From Locusta migratoria (Eukaryota; Arthropoda; Insecta; Orthoptera; Acrididae), in NCBI GenBank assembly GCA_026315105.1, contig CM048750.1:261321151-261385150 (forward strand): a stretch of DNA of 64,000 nt, written 5' to 3'. Of this stretch, positions 11,981 through 22,153 are shown piece by piece (position 1 is the stretch's first letter; every line of letters starts with the position of its first letter). A model generated the notes under the pieces. It saw only the letters and a list, made by a program, of their open reading frames with translations, ran no database searches and had not been told where the DNA came from. The position numbers were made by a program, and so were the translations under genes.

Positions 11981-12015
11981 TTATATAGCCGCGCCACCGC
12001 CAGTGACGTCACTGG
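11981..12015 (-). promoter_or_regulatory. Outward-facing promoter-like module, left arm
   Basis: This is the mirror copy of the right-arm module. The CRE-type palindrome is at 12000-12015 and the TATA-like TATATAAG (read on the minus strand) at about 11981-11988. It would drive transcription leftward out of the element. Confidence 0.4.
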
Positions 12016-12066
12016 TGCCCAGTTCCTTGACCAAAACATTGCCTTATATGGTCACGGAACTGAGCA

Positions 12067-12102
12067 CCAGTGACGTCACTGGTGGTGGCGCAGCTATATA
12101 AG
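12067..12102 (+). promoter_or_regulatory. Outward-facing promoter-like module, right arm
   Basis: A full palindromic CRE/ATF-type site lies at 12067-12082, and TATATAAG starts at 12095, a spacing typical of compact pol II promoters. Initiation would be expected about 25-30 bp past the TATA box, near 12121-12127. The left arm has the mirror image at 11981-12015 facing the other way. Activity is inference from motifs. Confidence 0.4.
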
Positions 12103-12779
12103 CACGGCAGCGGCCGCGAAATGACAGTCATCCACTTGACAATGGCAGAGGAGATCTCTATCGAAAGCTCGTGGGCAGTAAACCACATGACGCGGCTTGT
12201 AACCCGAGAAGATTTTATTAATGGATATGATCGCGAAAACATGCACTCATATATCCCGAAACACATTTTTTAAAATTATAACCAAATTTTCGCATTTCTA
12301 GCATGAAAATAGTCTCAGTACCACCCTTAAAAGATTTTTCTCTTATTTCACTGCTTAAAAATATCGAAACACGTGTTTTTTAAATTCCAATCAAAAATCT
12401 AAATCCGAAGTTTTGCATTTCTTCCTTCAAAATTGCCTTAATAGCACACTGTTTCCAAAAAACTGTTCATCCTCTATTTCACCCCCTTAGGGATGGGAAT
12501 ATCGAAAAATCGCTGATGTCTACAGTGTAAGATAAACAACGTCTACAAATTTCAAGTTCCTATCGTCTGTAGAATGAGTTTTCAACCCGTTTCCTGTCTT
12601 CTAGAAACGGATGGAGAACGCGAAATTTCTTTCTTACGCTTTGGTATCTTTCTTGGTGGTTTAACTTTTCACAATATGCACTTATTTTTCTTTATTACTA
12701 TGCTCCTTGAAGAAAAACAACTGAAAAATGTGTGTCACGTTTCGCTGTTTTAGTGTCAAAAGTCATCGCCGGTCTTCAG

Positions 12780-13060
12780 TCAGAATTTTATATAAGCTGA
12801 CGACTTTCAACCAGTATATCTTCCACCCTGTTATAGCTATCGACACGGAACTGGTGTACAACGGGATACTTTGTACTACAACATCAGAGAGAGATCGCTC
12901 GTCTCCATTGTGTAGTTTTTGCTGAAGAGCAAAATATTGACACCCACACGTAGAATTTTATACAAGTCGGTAACTTTCAACCCCCATATATTGCATCCCC
13001 TTATCGTTATCAAACCTCTATCACCATAGTGCACAATGGGAGACTGATACATAATACAAC
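12780..13060. repeat. Diverged ~170-bp tandem units
   Basis: AGAATTTTATATAAG followed by a CTTTCAACC block near 12781 recurs as AGAATTTTATACAAG near 12954, with related sequence after each. These look like old tandem units bridging the two segmental-duplication copies. Confidence 0.45.
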
Positions 13061-13129
13061 AACAACAACAAAAAACAATTCTCTGCTGCAGAGTGAAATA
13101 TAGGCACAAACACCTTAATTTTGATATTC

Positions 13130-14158
13130 TTAATATCGCGACAAAGCAGTGTTCGAGCGAGATGCAGTTTTCATCCCTGCCCACGTCCGTGTTTAATTTC
13201 TGTCGAAATTTTTATTATTGTACTAGCTTAATTTCCGCTACTTCCGTCTCGCTGCGGAGCGCGCGGTTGCTCGCCGTGGAGGTTCGAGTCCTCCCTGGGG
13301 CATGGGTGTGTGTGTTTCTCCTTAGGTTAGTTTACCTAGGTTTAAGTAGTTTGTAAGCTACGGACTGATGACCACGCAGTTTGGTCATATAGATTTACAA
13401 ACAAACATTCCGCTACTTCGCATGTGTAAACTGGATGGTCTACATAGCTTGTTTCTAGTTCTGAATATAAATTTTCATAGATTTAGCTTTAAAAATGCTT
13501 TCCTAATCAAGTATTTTGATAAAACTTGCCATTCCCTATTGTACCATTGATGGCAGAATTCAAGACACCCCGAAACGTATTTTTTTAAATTGTAACCATG
13601 GTTCTAAATCCAAATTTTTCGCATTTCTAGCATGAAAATAGTATTAGTAGCGCCCTAAAAAGCTTTTCTCTTATTTCACTGCTTAAAAATATCGAAACAC
13701 GAGTTTTTTAAATTCCAATCAAAAATCTAAATCCGAAGGTTTGCATTTCTTCCTTCAAAATTGCCTTAATAGCACACTGTTTCCAAAAAACTGTTCATCC
13801 TCTATTTCACCCCCTTAGGGATGGGAATATCGAAAAATCGCTGATGTCTACAGTGTAAGATAAACAACGTCTATAAATTTCAAGTTCCTATCGTCTGTAG
13901 AATGAGTTTTCAACCCGTTTCCTGTCTTCTAGAAACGGATCGAGAACGCGAAATTTCTTTTTTGCGCTTTGGTATCTTTCTTGGTAGTTTAACTTTTCAA
14001 ATTGCAATATGCACTTATTTTTCTTTATTCCTATGCTCGTTGCAGAAAAACAACTGAAGAATGTGTATCACGTTTTGCTGTTTTAGTGTCAAAAGTCATC
14101 GCTTGTCTTCAGTCAGTATTTTATATAATCTGACGACTTTCAACCAGTATATCTTCCA
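13130..14158. repeat. Segmental tandem duplication, copy 2 (no foldback element)
   Basis: The block repeats 11409-12828 in order: left flank, SINE with the same duplicated target, then the AT-rich tail ending ATATCTTCCA. It lacks the foldback insertion. The corresponding site near 13557-13590 is not a clean empty site because copy 1 also has a small local rearrangement there. Confidence 0.8.
13241..13403 (+). mobile_element. tRNA-headed SINE, family A (5'-truncated, duplicated copy)
   Basis: This is the paralogue of the SINE at 11524-11686, with the same truncation and flanking TTCCGCTACTTC words. The B box here is the more usual GGTTCGAGTCC. Confidence 0.78.
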
Positions 14159-14164
14159 GTAAAA

Positions 14165-14555
14165 GTTTGTGTCGCATTGTTTGCAAATTTCGATCTATCA
14201 GAGTTAGAGGAGCCAGGTTTCTGCATTAAATTACACGTGAAACTCATGAAACCCTATTCAGAGACACAGCAGATGACGCAGGACACGTATTTTCATATTT
14301 GGCAAAAGCACCTTAGTGCATTGGAGCAAGTGTATGATAAGCTGCCAAAGTATGATGTCAAAATTGTCCTGGGGCATTTTCTTAAAGTAGTTAAAGAGAA
14401 AGAGAACCAACCGATGGCAGATTTTCACAGTAGACACCTGGAATCAAATTACAATGTTTGGAAACTGACTGAATTTGCTTTTAGCAAAGAACTAGTGATT
14501 TAAAATACGTGTTTCCCATACTTGATTACACAGAATGGGCATATGGTGAGACTGA
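14165..14555 (+). pseudogene. RTE-like LINE endonuclease fragment
   Basis: The open frame at 14177-14503 contains YDKLPKYDVKIVLGHF, which matches the conserved endonuclease block usually ending in GDFNAK in RTE-like LINEs. The catalytic Asp and Asn are replaced here. The frame stops at 14501-14503 and the similarity continues a little way after the stop (CFP motif). It is a decayed fragment without RT. Confidence 0.6.
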
Positions 14556-15170
14556 GCAGTTCATATTTCTCGTCATTCACATAGATAATAATCTCGCGTG
14601 GAAAGCCCATTGTTCAAGATCTTGTTCAGAAACTAAGTGCTGCGTTATTAACAATTAGAACAGTAGCTGAAATAAGTGGTAATTCAACACGAAAAGTTGT
14701 CTATTGTGCTTATTTTCACTAGCTTATGATCTATGGTGTTATTTTTCGGAGGTAACTCCTCTGGTTCAAAAACGATGTTTATTGCGTAGACGTGACCGGT
14801 TCGAGCAATATGCGGTGTATGCTCGCGAAACTATTGTCAACCCCTGTTGAGTAGCTTGGTAATTCTGAGACTGGCCTCTCAATATAAATTTTCATTTTCT
14901 TGAATGTCGTTTGTTCTTAACAATATCAGCTTACAAGAGTTAGCAGCTTTCACTGAGTTAATACTGGACAGAATTCTAATCTCCATTTGGATCATACATC
15001 CTTTTGTGCAGAAATGCGTGCAGTATTCCTCTGCATCCATTTACAATAATCTGCCACAAGAATTCAAAGTACTTAGTAATAATCATCGGATTGACTTTCA
15101 AGGCTAAACTGAGAAGTTTCCTCATGGCTCACTCTTTCTATTCTGTTGAGGAACTCCTGAAAATTTAAAA
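14556..15170 (+). pseudogene. LINE C-terminal fragment (jockey/CR1-like)
   Basis: Translations on the plus strand show a post-RT region, with an IDNNLAWK-like block near 14585, a VYCAYFHSL block near 14700 and a SVEELL-like end near 15145. They are broken by stops and frameshifts. Residue order resembles the thumb-to-C-terminus of jockey/CR1-type LINEs. No catalytic motif is present. Confidence 0.5.
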
Positions 15171-15590
15171 AAGTCAAGCTAATATCTTTATTACGTGGTT
15201 GATTCGGTTTACTTATTCGTAGACGTGTCGTGTCGTATACGTTTCATTTTATCTGTCTCTACTCAACTGTTACAATTACTGACCTGTTCCATGACAATGG
15301 TTACTCGCTTCTCAGGCGAAACGTGTAAAAAAAAACTGGAAATTAAAACATAGCGATCCAAATGAGGTAACTCCGGACATGTATGCAACACAACAGACAT
15401 ATACGTAAAGCGAATAGTAGCTCAGCAGACAAATCCTATTGAGACGACTGCCGTAGTCTGTGATTGTTTACCTATCATTGTAATGTAATAACAATGTAAT
15501 TGTTTACTATAACTTAACACATTTTGTTGAGGTGATCTGGTATGACGTGTTATGTGGGTTGCGAAGAGCGCCTATGTAGAAACTGTTTTT
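15171..15590. other. Unassigned AT-rich DNA
   Basis: I see no gene, tRNA-like box or terminal repeat in this interval. Confidence 0.4.
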
Positions 15591-15931
15591 CTTCATGACC
15601 AGTTTCAACAAAACTAGCTGCCATCCTCAGATGCTGGTCGTCATCGTCGTTGTCGAGATGTAAATGTGCTCAAGTTATAAAATATTTTACCATACTGGCT
15701 CGACACAAATAAAATAACTAAAATAAAAATTGTAAATGTGTCAATGTTAAAACCACGAGTACATATAGTGTCAACGACGATTTTTGTTTCAGTTATTTTA
15801 TCTGTGAAGTCCGAGTACGTTAATATATTTTATAATTTGAACATTTTCTCATTTCAACGATGACGATGAAGCCTAGTTTCATGAAGTGAGTGCACCTGGA
15901 TGGCAGCTTGTTCTGCTGAAACTGATTATGA
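15591..15931. repeat. Diverged inverted repeat (foldback-like) with AGCTGCCATCC motif
   Basis: The left arm, from CTTCATGACCAGTTTCA at 15591 to about 15655, is matched in inverse orientation at about 15854-15931 (CAACGATGACGATGAAG, then TGGCAGCTTGTTCTGCTGAAACTG). Identity is moderate. The motif GGCAGCT-N-GCTGAAACTG belongs to a dispersed hairpin class also seen near 50203-50270. Confidence 0.45.
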
Positions 15932-15955
15932 AATAAAATAAATTGCTTCAACATA

Positions 15956-16310
15956 AGCGGTCTTGGAAATCCATATAACAAGTAACTGTTAGATTATAAA
16001 TGTTCCTGTGACCATGTGCCTCATACTAGAGTAATCTATTAGCGCCACGCTGCGGCAATTCCAGAAAGCACTCGGCATTAGCTCGATCGAATATTGTTCG
16101 CGACCTGTAAGTAAATGCTCTTTGATTTGCTGGACCAGGATTCAAACCCAGGTTTGCTGCTTATGGGTAGTTGACTGTCCACTACTCCACCCAAATAAAG
16201 TACTCAGCACATCTTCACGAACTACCCGAGCACACATCACGTAAGACGCAAAATTTTCGATTTATCTACACATTGATAAGGGTAAGTTCGCCTTATTTAA
16301 ACTCGAACAG
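15956..16310. other. Unassigned DNA with one B-box-like site
   Basis: A possible tRNA-like region with a GGATTCAAACCC word on the plus strand lies near 16137-16150. I cannot fold a full tRNA from it. Confidence 0.35.
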
Positions 16311-16440
16311 CCGCGGCGGAGCGGCCGAGCGCACTGAGGCGCTATGCTATGATGCGGGAGGCCGTTCCCCCTCTCTTTTTACTGAATTTTCGGTATTGTT
16401 TCGTGTGATTGCGAATATAAATTTTCTTCAGCAAACAAAC
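16311..16440 (+). mobile_element. Decayed tRNA-headed SINE fragment
   Basis: GCCGCGGCGGAGCGGCCGAGCG at 16311 is a recognisable SINE head with an A box, followed by CACTGAGGCGCTATGC as in family B. The expected B box and GACTGATGACC body are degenerate or lost after about 16375. Confidence 0.5.
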
Positions 16441-16639
16441 GCGTAAGTTTTCAAAAGATTGAATGACACTTTTCCTATAATTAAGGTTCTCAATTCTGTA
16501 CAAAATTTGCTACAAGACATTTTAGGAGAACAACAACGATCACCCTTTCGTCATTAATAAACTGAATTATCCTTTTCCTGCTCCTACGCAAAAGGTGTCC
16601 TCATAACCTCACTTCTTCATTCAGTTGCGAAACTACATA

Positions 16640-17066
16640 GCAGACGGCAATACAGTTTTGGCGTTTATGTCTAAACAGAAACGACTTCTCGAGACAGGTG
16701 AGACTCAGTACGGGAACAGCACGCCAGGGGCGCTGCAGTAGACCCACTCGTCACGAGTAGTCATCAGAGACTAGAAAGTTCGTCGTGTAACAGTGGCTTA
16801 AGAAAACAGGAGTCTGGCGCAGGAGTTATCTCGGTCACTGCTGCTACAATGGTACGACGATATAAGTGAGTTAGAACTTAGTGTAACAGTGGGCAACAAA
16901 ATATCTCCGACGTAGCGATGAGTTGTGATTTTCACGTATGACCATTTCATGATTTCAGCGTGAATATCGGGAATCTGGTAAAACGTCAAAATTTCTGACG
17001 TCGTTCCATCCGGAAAAAGATCCTGCAAGAACTGGACGACGACTGAATAGAGTCGTTCAACGTGTC
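16640..17066 (+). pseudogene. Tc1-like transposon, 5' half (N-terminal transposase region)
   Basis: The sequence matches the N-terminal half of a Tc1-type element of the kind whose C-terminal half is split across 42005-46300. The clearest block is AAGATCCTGCAAGAACTGG, followed by GACGACTGAATAGAGTCGTTCAACGTG at 17019-17060. Family recognition is from memory of similar insect elements. The frame is broken, and the copy stops at 17066 where a different repeat begins. Confidence 0.5.
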
Positions 17067-17180
17067 AGATTAGATTAGTACTTGCTCCATAGATCATGAA
17101 TACGAAACTTCGTAATGATGTGGAACGTGCCTGGTTAATGAAAGGTGTCTTTACTATTTGGTGAGTACATGATTATTCAT
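17067..17180 (+). repeat. Fragment of a dispersed LINE-like repeat
   Basis: GATTAGATTAGTACTTGCTCC at 17069 and AATGATGTGGAACGTG near 17117 form a block I recognise as a common dispersed repeat in grasshopper-like genomes. No ORF is present. Confidence 0.4.
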
Positions 17181-17441
17181 CTCGACGCTAAGAAGTAGTT
17201 TACTAGCACCACTTACCAAAAGCTAATATGATGTACTGCATTATAATGGACCAACCACACACATTACTAGTCTCTGCAGCACAGGCGAAGTAGTTTTCTT
17301 TACAATTTTATGCAAGCATGGACTTCATATTTGTCTTTGTTTTGCACAATAATAACCAGCACTTAAAAGACAAATATAAACTGTAATTTATATATACATG
17401 TGGCGTCTGTTCCGAACCTCTGATCCTGCAGTTGTTATTCT

Positions 17442-17629
17442 TTCATATTCAAAGAATATATGACATCAACTGCGATTGGGCAAAGCTGATATTGTACCCA
17501 GCCGGGATTCAAACCCGGGGTCAGCGCAACTGCCTAGAAAGCCGGAGACCCGGGTTCGTATCCCGGCTGGGAACACATTTTCTGCTTTGCCCAATCGCAG
17601 TTGATGTCATATATTCTGTGAATAGAAAC
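17442..17629. mobile_element. Palindromic element with tRNA-like T-arm/acceptor sequence in each arm
   Basis: The left arm (17442-17522) and right arm (17546-17629) are inverted copies. From outside inward each reads AGAATATATGACATCAACTG, then ATTGGGCAAAGC, then a spacer, then a tRNA-like 3' half with CCCAGCCGGGAT/C and a B box. The B boxes are GGTTTGAATCC (minus, 17504-17514) and GGTTCGTATCC (plus, 17553-17563). The centre, AACTGCCTAGAAAGCC, resembles an anticodon-arm region and is single copy. So one tRNA-like body appears to share two mirrored ends. No target duplication was found. Confidence 0.6.
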
Positions 17630-19270
17630 TGTAATTTATCAAAAGTTGTTACCTGATGATGGCCTAAGAAGCCGAAAGCCGATTAGTAACTTAATAAGTA
17701 ATTTTTCAGAACATCAGGTTCTTTTCTTTTTGATAATAAACTGTAATTATCCTAAGTCACATACCAATTAGGATCCCAACCTATGAAAGTGTGAATGTAT
17801 CTGAGTGTCCTTACAAGTATGTTCTTGTGAAAACAGTGGTGAGGTTTTGCTAATTTGAAGTGTATTTATATTTAGTACTAACATTTAAAGCACTGAAATA
17901 AATACAATAATTGCTAGACAAGGGTGGTACAAATTAGGAATTCCGAGTTACTCACGAATTGTCCTCTATAGAATATATCTAAGAATCTTCAAGTCTACCG
18001 TGATTCTGAACAAATAAACATTTTATCTACAAGAAAAAAGATGAATCAACCATACATCACATAAAGACGGAAATTATTACGCACCCGATCGCAATGGGGA
18101 AAACCAGAAACTCTGAGCATGACGGAAAATACAATCGCCGCAAATGGGACGTACGAAACAATACCACTTCTGTCATCTCTCGTATTTATTGGAGTTACCA
18201 AGTTACATACATTGGATTGTTCAGGAAACGTCACGTTGGATGAGTCTCGGTTTCATGATTAAGTGGTACGGTTTCTGCACAACAAATCATTTACTCGAGG
18301 AGGAATAGTGGTACACAAATTGTACTACACGCCATGAAACAGTTAATGAATATATAGCATCTATGCTGAAGAATAATATCTTTATCAATATTTTATAATG
18401 AAACTAAACAAACATAGTCGCACCACTTCGGAAAAATGCTCTACAATTTAAATTAGATGCACCTCAGCGATTTAATTAAAACTTACTTCCCGATAACGGG
18501 AGATTATAGTTCTTGCAGACACAGATGAAAATAAACATATTGATGACTACGTCCAGTGATTTTTAACTTGAATTTAAAGTGAAAAAAAATTTCTATATTT
18601 GGGGAACTTACAGTCGATATACAAATTTAAGAGGGGAAGGGATTTACTGCGTTATGCTGACTGCGAAGTCTGAGTCCAGTTCTGAGATCAGCAGAAGCAT
18701 TGTATAGCGATGACAACACGGATCCGATTGCGTCTTACTGAGTCACCACCTGCTGGAGGAATAACTACGAGTTCTCTCAGGTAATAATGACTCACTTTGT
18801 AGCGTACCTAATTTGGTGAGAAAATTATAGTGGTCGTACATTTAGATGTATTTATCTGTTTAATTTACGGCTTCATTGGTGATGTCATAAATTTCTCTTT
18901 ACGCTGTGATAATGACCTCACCTCTTCGTACTCACTCCCATTTCGTCTTCAATAATCAGCTTTATTGCAGTATATCACAATTAACAGCGAAATCTAACTT
19001 GGGTGAAAGCGTACGGTAGAAGAAGCAAAAAAAGTTCTAGTTAAACTCATTCGTAAAGGAGTAATTTGCGAAATACTTGCGAATGTGCAGTTGCGAGCCG
19101 TTATTTATTTCAGCATTACATACTCTTCTAGTTCGTACAAAAGTAAACGTTTCGATTCGTCTCAGTCAAATTGGGTTCAAATTTCATTCATGAACTTTGG
19201 TTGTGGGGTGTGGTAGATGTATTAGGGCATATCTGTGACGTTTTGCTGAATACGTAAGACGCTATCTAAC
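17630..19270. other. Unassigned DNA, mostly unique-looking
   Basis: No gene or complete repeat is visible. The GATGATGGCC...GAAGCCGAAAGCCG hairpin-type motif occurs at 17655-17683. Short open frames, such as 18046-18234 on the minus strand, lack recognisable domains. Confidence 0.4.
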
Positions 19271-19274
19271 ACTA

Positions 19275-19390
19275 CAGCCCGGCAAAACTCCAGTGTGGTA
19301 CAAGATGCTTGGTAGGCGTACGACTTGTGTTTCGAGACCGCCAAGATCACACGATTGCAATCCTCTGGATTTTTTGCCTAGTATCATTTC
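19275..19390 (+). pseudogene. Tc1/mariner-type DDE domain fragment
   Basis: A short in-frame block RPPRSHDCNPLDFLP near 19336-19380 matches the conserved third-acidic-residue region of mariner/Tc1-type transposases (PPRSPD-PLDF). Only this piece is recognisable, and the LINE at 19396 follows directly. Confidence 0.5.
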
Positions 19391-19395
19391 AGAGA

Positions 19396-20745
19396 AAATT
19401 AAGTGTAATATTTTAAAAAGAGGCAACAGGAGTGACCCACAATATTTCAGGCCTATATCATTTACGTCGGTTTGCAGCAGTATCTTAGAACATATACTTT
19501 CCTCAAATATTATGAACTACCTCGAAGAGAACGACCTATTGAGCCATAGTCAAAACAGATTCAGAAACTATCGTTCTTGTGAAACACATTATGTGATGAG
19601 TGCTATCGACAATCGATGTCAAATAGATTTCGTATTTCTAGATTTCCGAAGGCTTTCGACGCTGTACCTCACAAGTATCTTCTAATCAAACTGCGTGCTT
19701 ATGGAATATCACCACAATTGTGCGATTGGATTCGTGATTTCCTGTCAGTCAGATTGACGGAAAGTCATCGAGTAGAACTGAAGGGAAGTGTTATAGGGCG
19801 CCTAATGTTCCCTATTTTTATAAAAGATTTGGGAGACAATCTGAGTAGCTCTCTTAGGTTGTTCACCAGTGGCGTAACTAGGGGGGGGGGATGAGGGGGA
19901 TAGAACCCCCCCCCCCCCCAGAACCCGAAGAGAAAGAAAAAAAATCGTATATCAGCAATCTAGTAAAGGTAAATATTGGAAGCTTGGGGTGTTTTACCAT
20001 AAGCTTTCATTGGATGGGAGTGAATTAGTTTCTTCAACGGGAGTGGTAGATGGTAGTCTGTCTGGAAACTTGACTAAAATTTTGCTCGTCAAACAGATTT
20101 ATCTTCCCCCCCCCCCAAACCCAAGTCCTAGTTACGCCACTGTTGTTCACTGATGATGCTGTCACTTATCGATTAGTAAAGTCTTCAGAAGATCAAAATC
20201 AACTGCAAAATTATTTAGATAAGACCTCTACATGGTACAAAAATTGACAATGGACCCTTAATAATGACAAGTGTGAAGTCATTCATATGACCACTAAAAG
20301 AACCTCGTTAAACTTCATTTACACGATAAATCAGTCAAAACTAAAGGCCATAAATTCAACTAAATACCTAGGAGTAACAATTACGAACAACTTAAATTGG
20401 AAAGAACACAAAGAAAATATTGTAGAGAAAGCGAGCCAAAGACTACGTTTCGTTGACAGAACACTTAGAAGATGCAACAACTCTACTAAAGAAACTGCCT
20501 ACACCACACTTGTGCGTTCTATTTCGGAATATTGTTGCGCATTGTGGGATCCCCTCCAACTAGGATTGACAGACGATTTAGAGAAAGTACAGAGAAGGGC
20601 AACTCGTTTTTTATTATCGCGATAGAGAGTGTCACGGAAATGATGCAAGAGTTTGGGACAAAATCATTAAAATAAAGGCGTTACCTGTTGCGACGAATTC
20701 TATTTGTGAAATTTCTTTCACCAACTTTCAAGCCTCCTCCCGACA
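19396..20745 (+). pseudogene. 5'-truncated CR1/jockey-like LINE, split by a hAT MITE
   Basis: The plus-strand frames carry FRPISFTSV near 19450, then a palm block with FLDFR near 19635. The FT(A)DD catalytic block resumes right after the MITE at about 20151 (FTDDAV, with Ala replaced by Thr). The C-terminal region at 20287-20625 has an EYCCALWDP block like that in the copy at 2391-3735. Frame changes and stops make it a pseudogene. The same family occurs at 2391-3735 and 44620-45342. Confidence 0.78.
19867..20142. mobile_element. hAT-type MITE (276 bp)
   Basis: Termini are CAGTGGCGTAACTAG and CTAGTTACGCCACTG, a perfect 15-bp inverted repeat. The 8-bp duplication TTGTTCAC flanks it (19859-19866 and 20143-20150). 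It contains G and C runs next to each end and no ORF. It sits between the codons of the LINE RT active-site block. Confidence 0.9.
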
Positions 20746-21216
20746 ACTCACAAATATTTTTTTTATTATATAGGTCGTTACCGGAAATTTGAAATAGTAA
20801 ATATGTAATAAATCACAACGTGACTATAATTTACCAAGCACAAGTGAACGTGACAATGGGTCGCCAACGTGATGCCGCCACTGAGAACGTGGGCTGCTGT
20901 TACTTTGACCGGTTATAAAGCCGTCGCGACCAGCTTTGATGCTGCCGCTATTGTTACTGCTATGCTGAAGTTACAGCCAATTGTTCATATGTGGCGACCC
21001 GCTGCTTAGCAGGTCAGCGGCGCCACTGAGTGGAATCTTATAAACAACAACAGTGTTAATTTATTTCAGTTTTTACACATAGAGTCTCATGTTAATTGAA
21101 CTGTAAAGACCTTTCTCTTTGGCTAGTAACATAAAAACTGGTTCATTATTTTAAGATTATACACAGTCCATTTCCACCACGTTGCTCCTCTTCCGCTTTC
21201 AAATTAATGCGAGCCT
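20746..21216. other. Unassigned DNA
   Basis: There is no recognisable gene or repeat boundary. GACCGGTTATAAAGCCG near 20909 holds a TATA-like word without other support. Confidence 0.35.
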
Positions 21217-21421
21217 GCCGCGGTGGAGTAGCCGAGCGGTCTAAAGCGTCTCGCTGCGGAGCGCGCGGTTGCTCGCCGTGGAGGTTCGAGTCCTCCCTGA
21301 GGCATGGGTGTGTGTGTTTGTCCTTAGGTTAGTTTACCTAGATTTAAGTAGTTTGTAAGCTACGGACTGATGACCACGCAGTTTGGTCCGATAGAATTAC
21401 AAACATTTGAACATTTTGAAC
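21217..21421 (+). mobile_element. tRNA-headed SINE, family A (full length)
   Basis: Head GCCGCGGTGGAGTAGCCGAGCGG with A box, B box GGTTCGAGTCC, GACTGATGACCACGC body and ATTTGAACATTTTG end are all present. The 11-bp duplication AATGCGAGCCT lies at 21206-21216 and 21422-21432. Confidence 0.92.
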
Positions 21422-21745
21422 AATGCGAGCCTACGCATTTTATTTTTTGCGCATTGTTTTCGTAGTATAAATGGTTAAATTATAAAAAGTTTAAAATAAG
21501 TCATAGATTAATAAATTCAAATTGAGGCATGGGTGTGTGTGTTTGTCCTTAGGTTAGTTTACCTAGATTTAAGTAGTTTGTAAGCTACGGACTGATGACC
21601 ACGCAGTTTGGTCCGATAGAATTACAAACATTTGAACATTTTGAACAATGCGAGCCTACGCATTTTATTTTTTGCGCATTGTTTTCGTAGTATAAATGGT
21701 TAAATTATAAAAAGTTTAAAATAAGTCATAGATTAATAAATTAAA
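21298..21745. repeat. 225-bp tandem duplication including a SINE 3' half
   Basis: Units 21298-21522 and 21523-21745 each start at TGAGGCATGGG in the SINE, continue through its 3' end and target duplication, and include about 90 bp of AT-rich flank. Identity is nearly complete by eye, so this is a recent duplication. Confidence 0.88.
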
Positions 21746-21756
21746 ATTAAAATTTG

Positions 21757-21829
21757 TGATGCGGCCGGGAATCAAACCCGGACCTCCATACATACTAAGC
21801 AGACGTCTTACCGTTAGACCACCGCATCA
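21757..21829 (-). repeat. tRNA-like sequence, left arm
   Basis: On the minus strand the 73-bp sequence starts TGATGCG and ends CGCATCA, a perfect 7-bp acceptor-type stem. It has an A box TGGTCTAACGG, a B box GGTTTGATTCC and a 5-bp T stem CCGGG/CCCGG. The anticodon stem is poor, with an AGT-like triplet in the loop region. It looks tRNA-derived rather than a functional tRNA gene because it recurs in inverted pairs. Confidence 0.65.
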
Positions 21830-22153
21830 CTAACGATCAAGGCGCCTCTGAATAGTATAAGTACGACTTCCCTCCACGTCACAATCTTTAATTCAGCTTC
21901 TGTGTACCGCCTCAGGGTTACTAAATTTATATTTAAATTGATATTTAGATCATCTTAGCACGAATGTTCCACCATGTCTATTGCCGAGGTGCTATCCCGC
22001 TGCATGGAGAGCCTTGGCAGTAATGGCAATTATCTATGGAACAAAGAAGCTGAATTAAAGTTTGTGACGTGGAGGGAAATCGTACTTAGATTATTCCGAG
22101 GCGCCTTAATCGTTAGTGATGCGGTGGTCTAACGGAGGGCACTCGACCGAGTC

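Larger units (their letters stand above)
11867..12215. mobile_element. Foldback (long inverted repeat) DNA element with mirrored promoter-like motifs
   Basis: Two arms of about 165 bp are near-perfect inverted repeats around a loop of under 20 bp centred near 12041. The termini read AAATCTTCTCGGG. An 8-bp duplication TATTAATG flanks it (11859-11866 and 12216-12223), extending to 9 bp if one more T is counted. Each arm holds a palindromic CRE-type site (CCAGTGACGTCACTGG at 12000-12015 and 12067-12082) and a TATA box further out (11981-11988 minus; 12095-12102 plus). It has no transposase. The superfamily is unresolved: hAT-like and MULE-like foldback are both possible. Confidence 0.85.
11409..12828. 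repeat. Segmental tandem duplication, copy 1 (with foldback insertion)
   Basis: This block matches 13130-14158 in the same orientation over its whole recognisable length, including a SINE at the same internal position. It differs by small substitutions and by the foldback element at 11867-12215, which copy 2 lacks. Confidence 0.8.

Noticed and set aside
12070..12273. Open frame in the right arm of the foldback element
   Set aside because: It starts at GTG rather than ATG and is the mirror of similar frames in the left arm, so it follows from the inverted repeat.
13557..13590. Clean empty site for the foldback element
   Set aside because: The copy-1 flanks contain an additional local duplication, so the junction cannot be read as a simple before/after pair.
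17500..17572. Functional tRNA gene in the palindrome
   Set aside because: Only the T-arm/acceptor half is clear, and it is present on both strands; no complete cloverleaf with a convincing D arm.
21757..21829. Functional tRNA gene
   Set aside because: It has good acceptor and T stems, but the anticodon stem is poor, and the same unit recurs in mirrored pairs in two elements.
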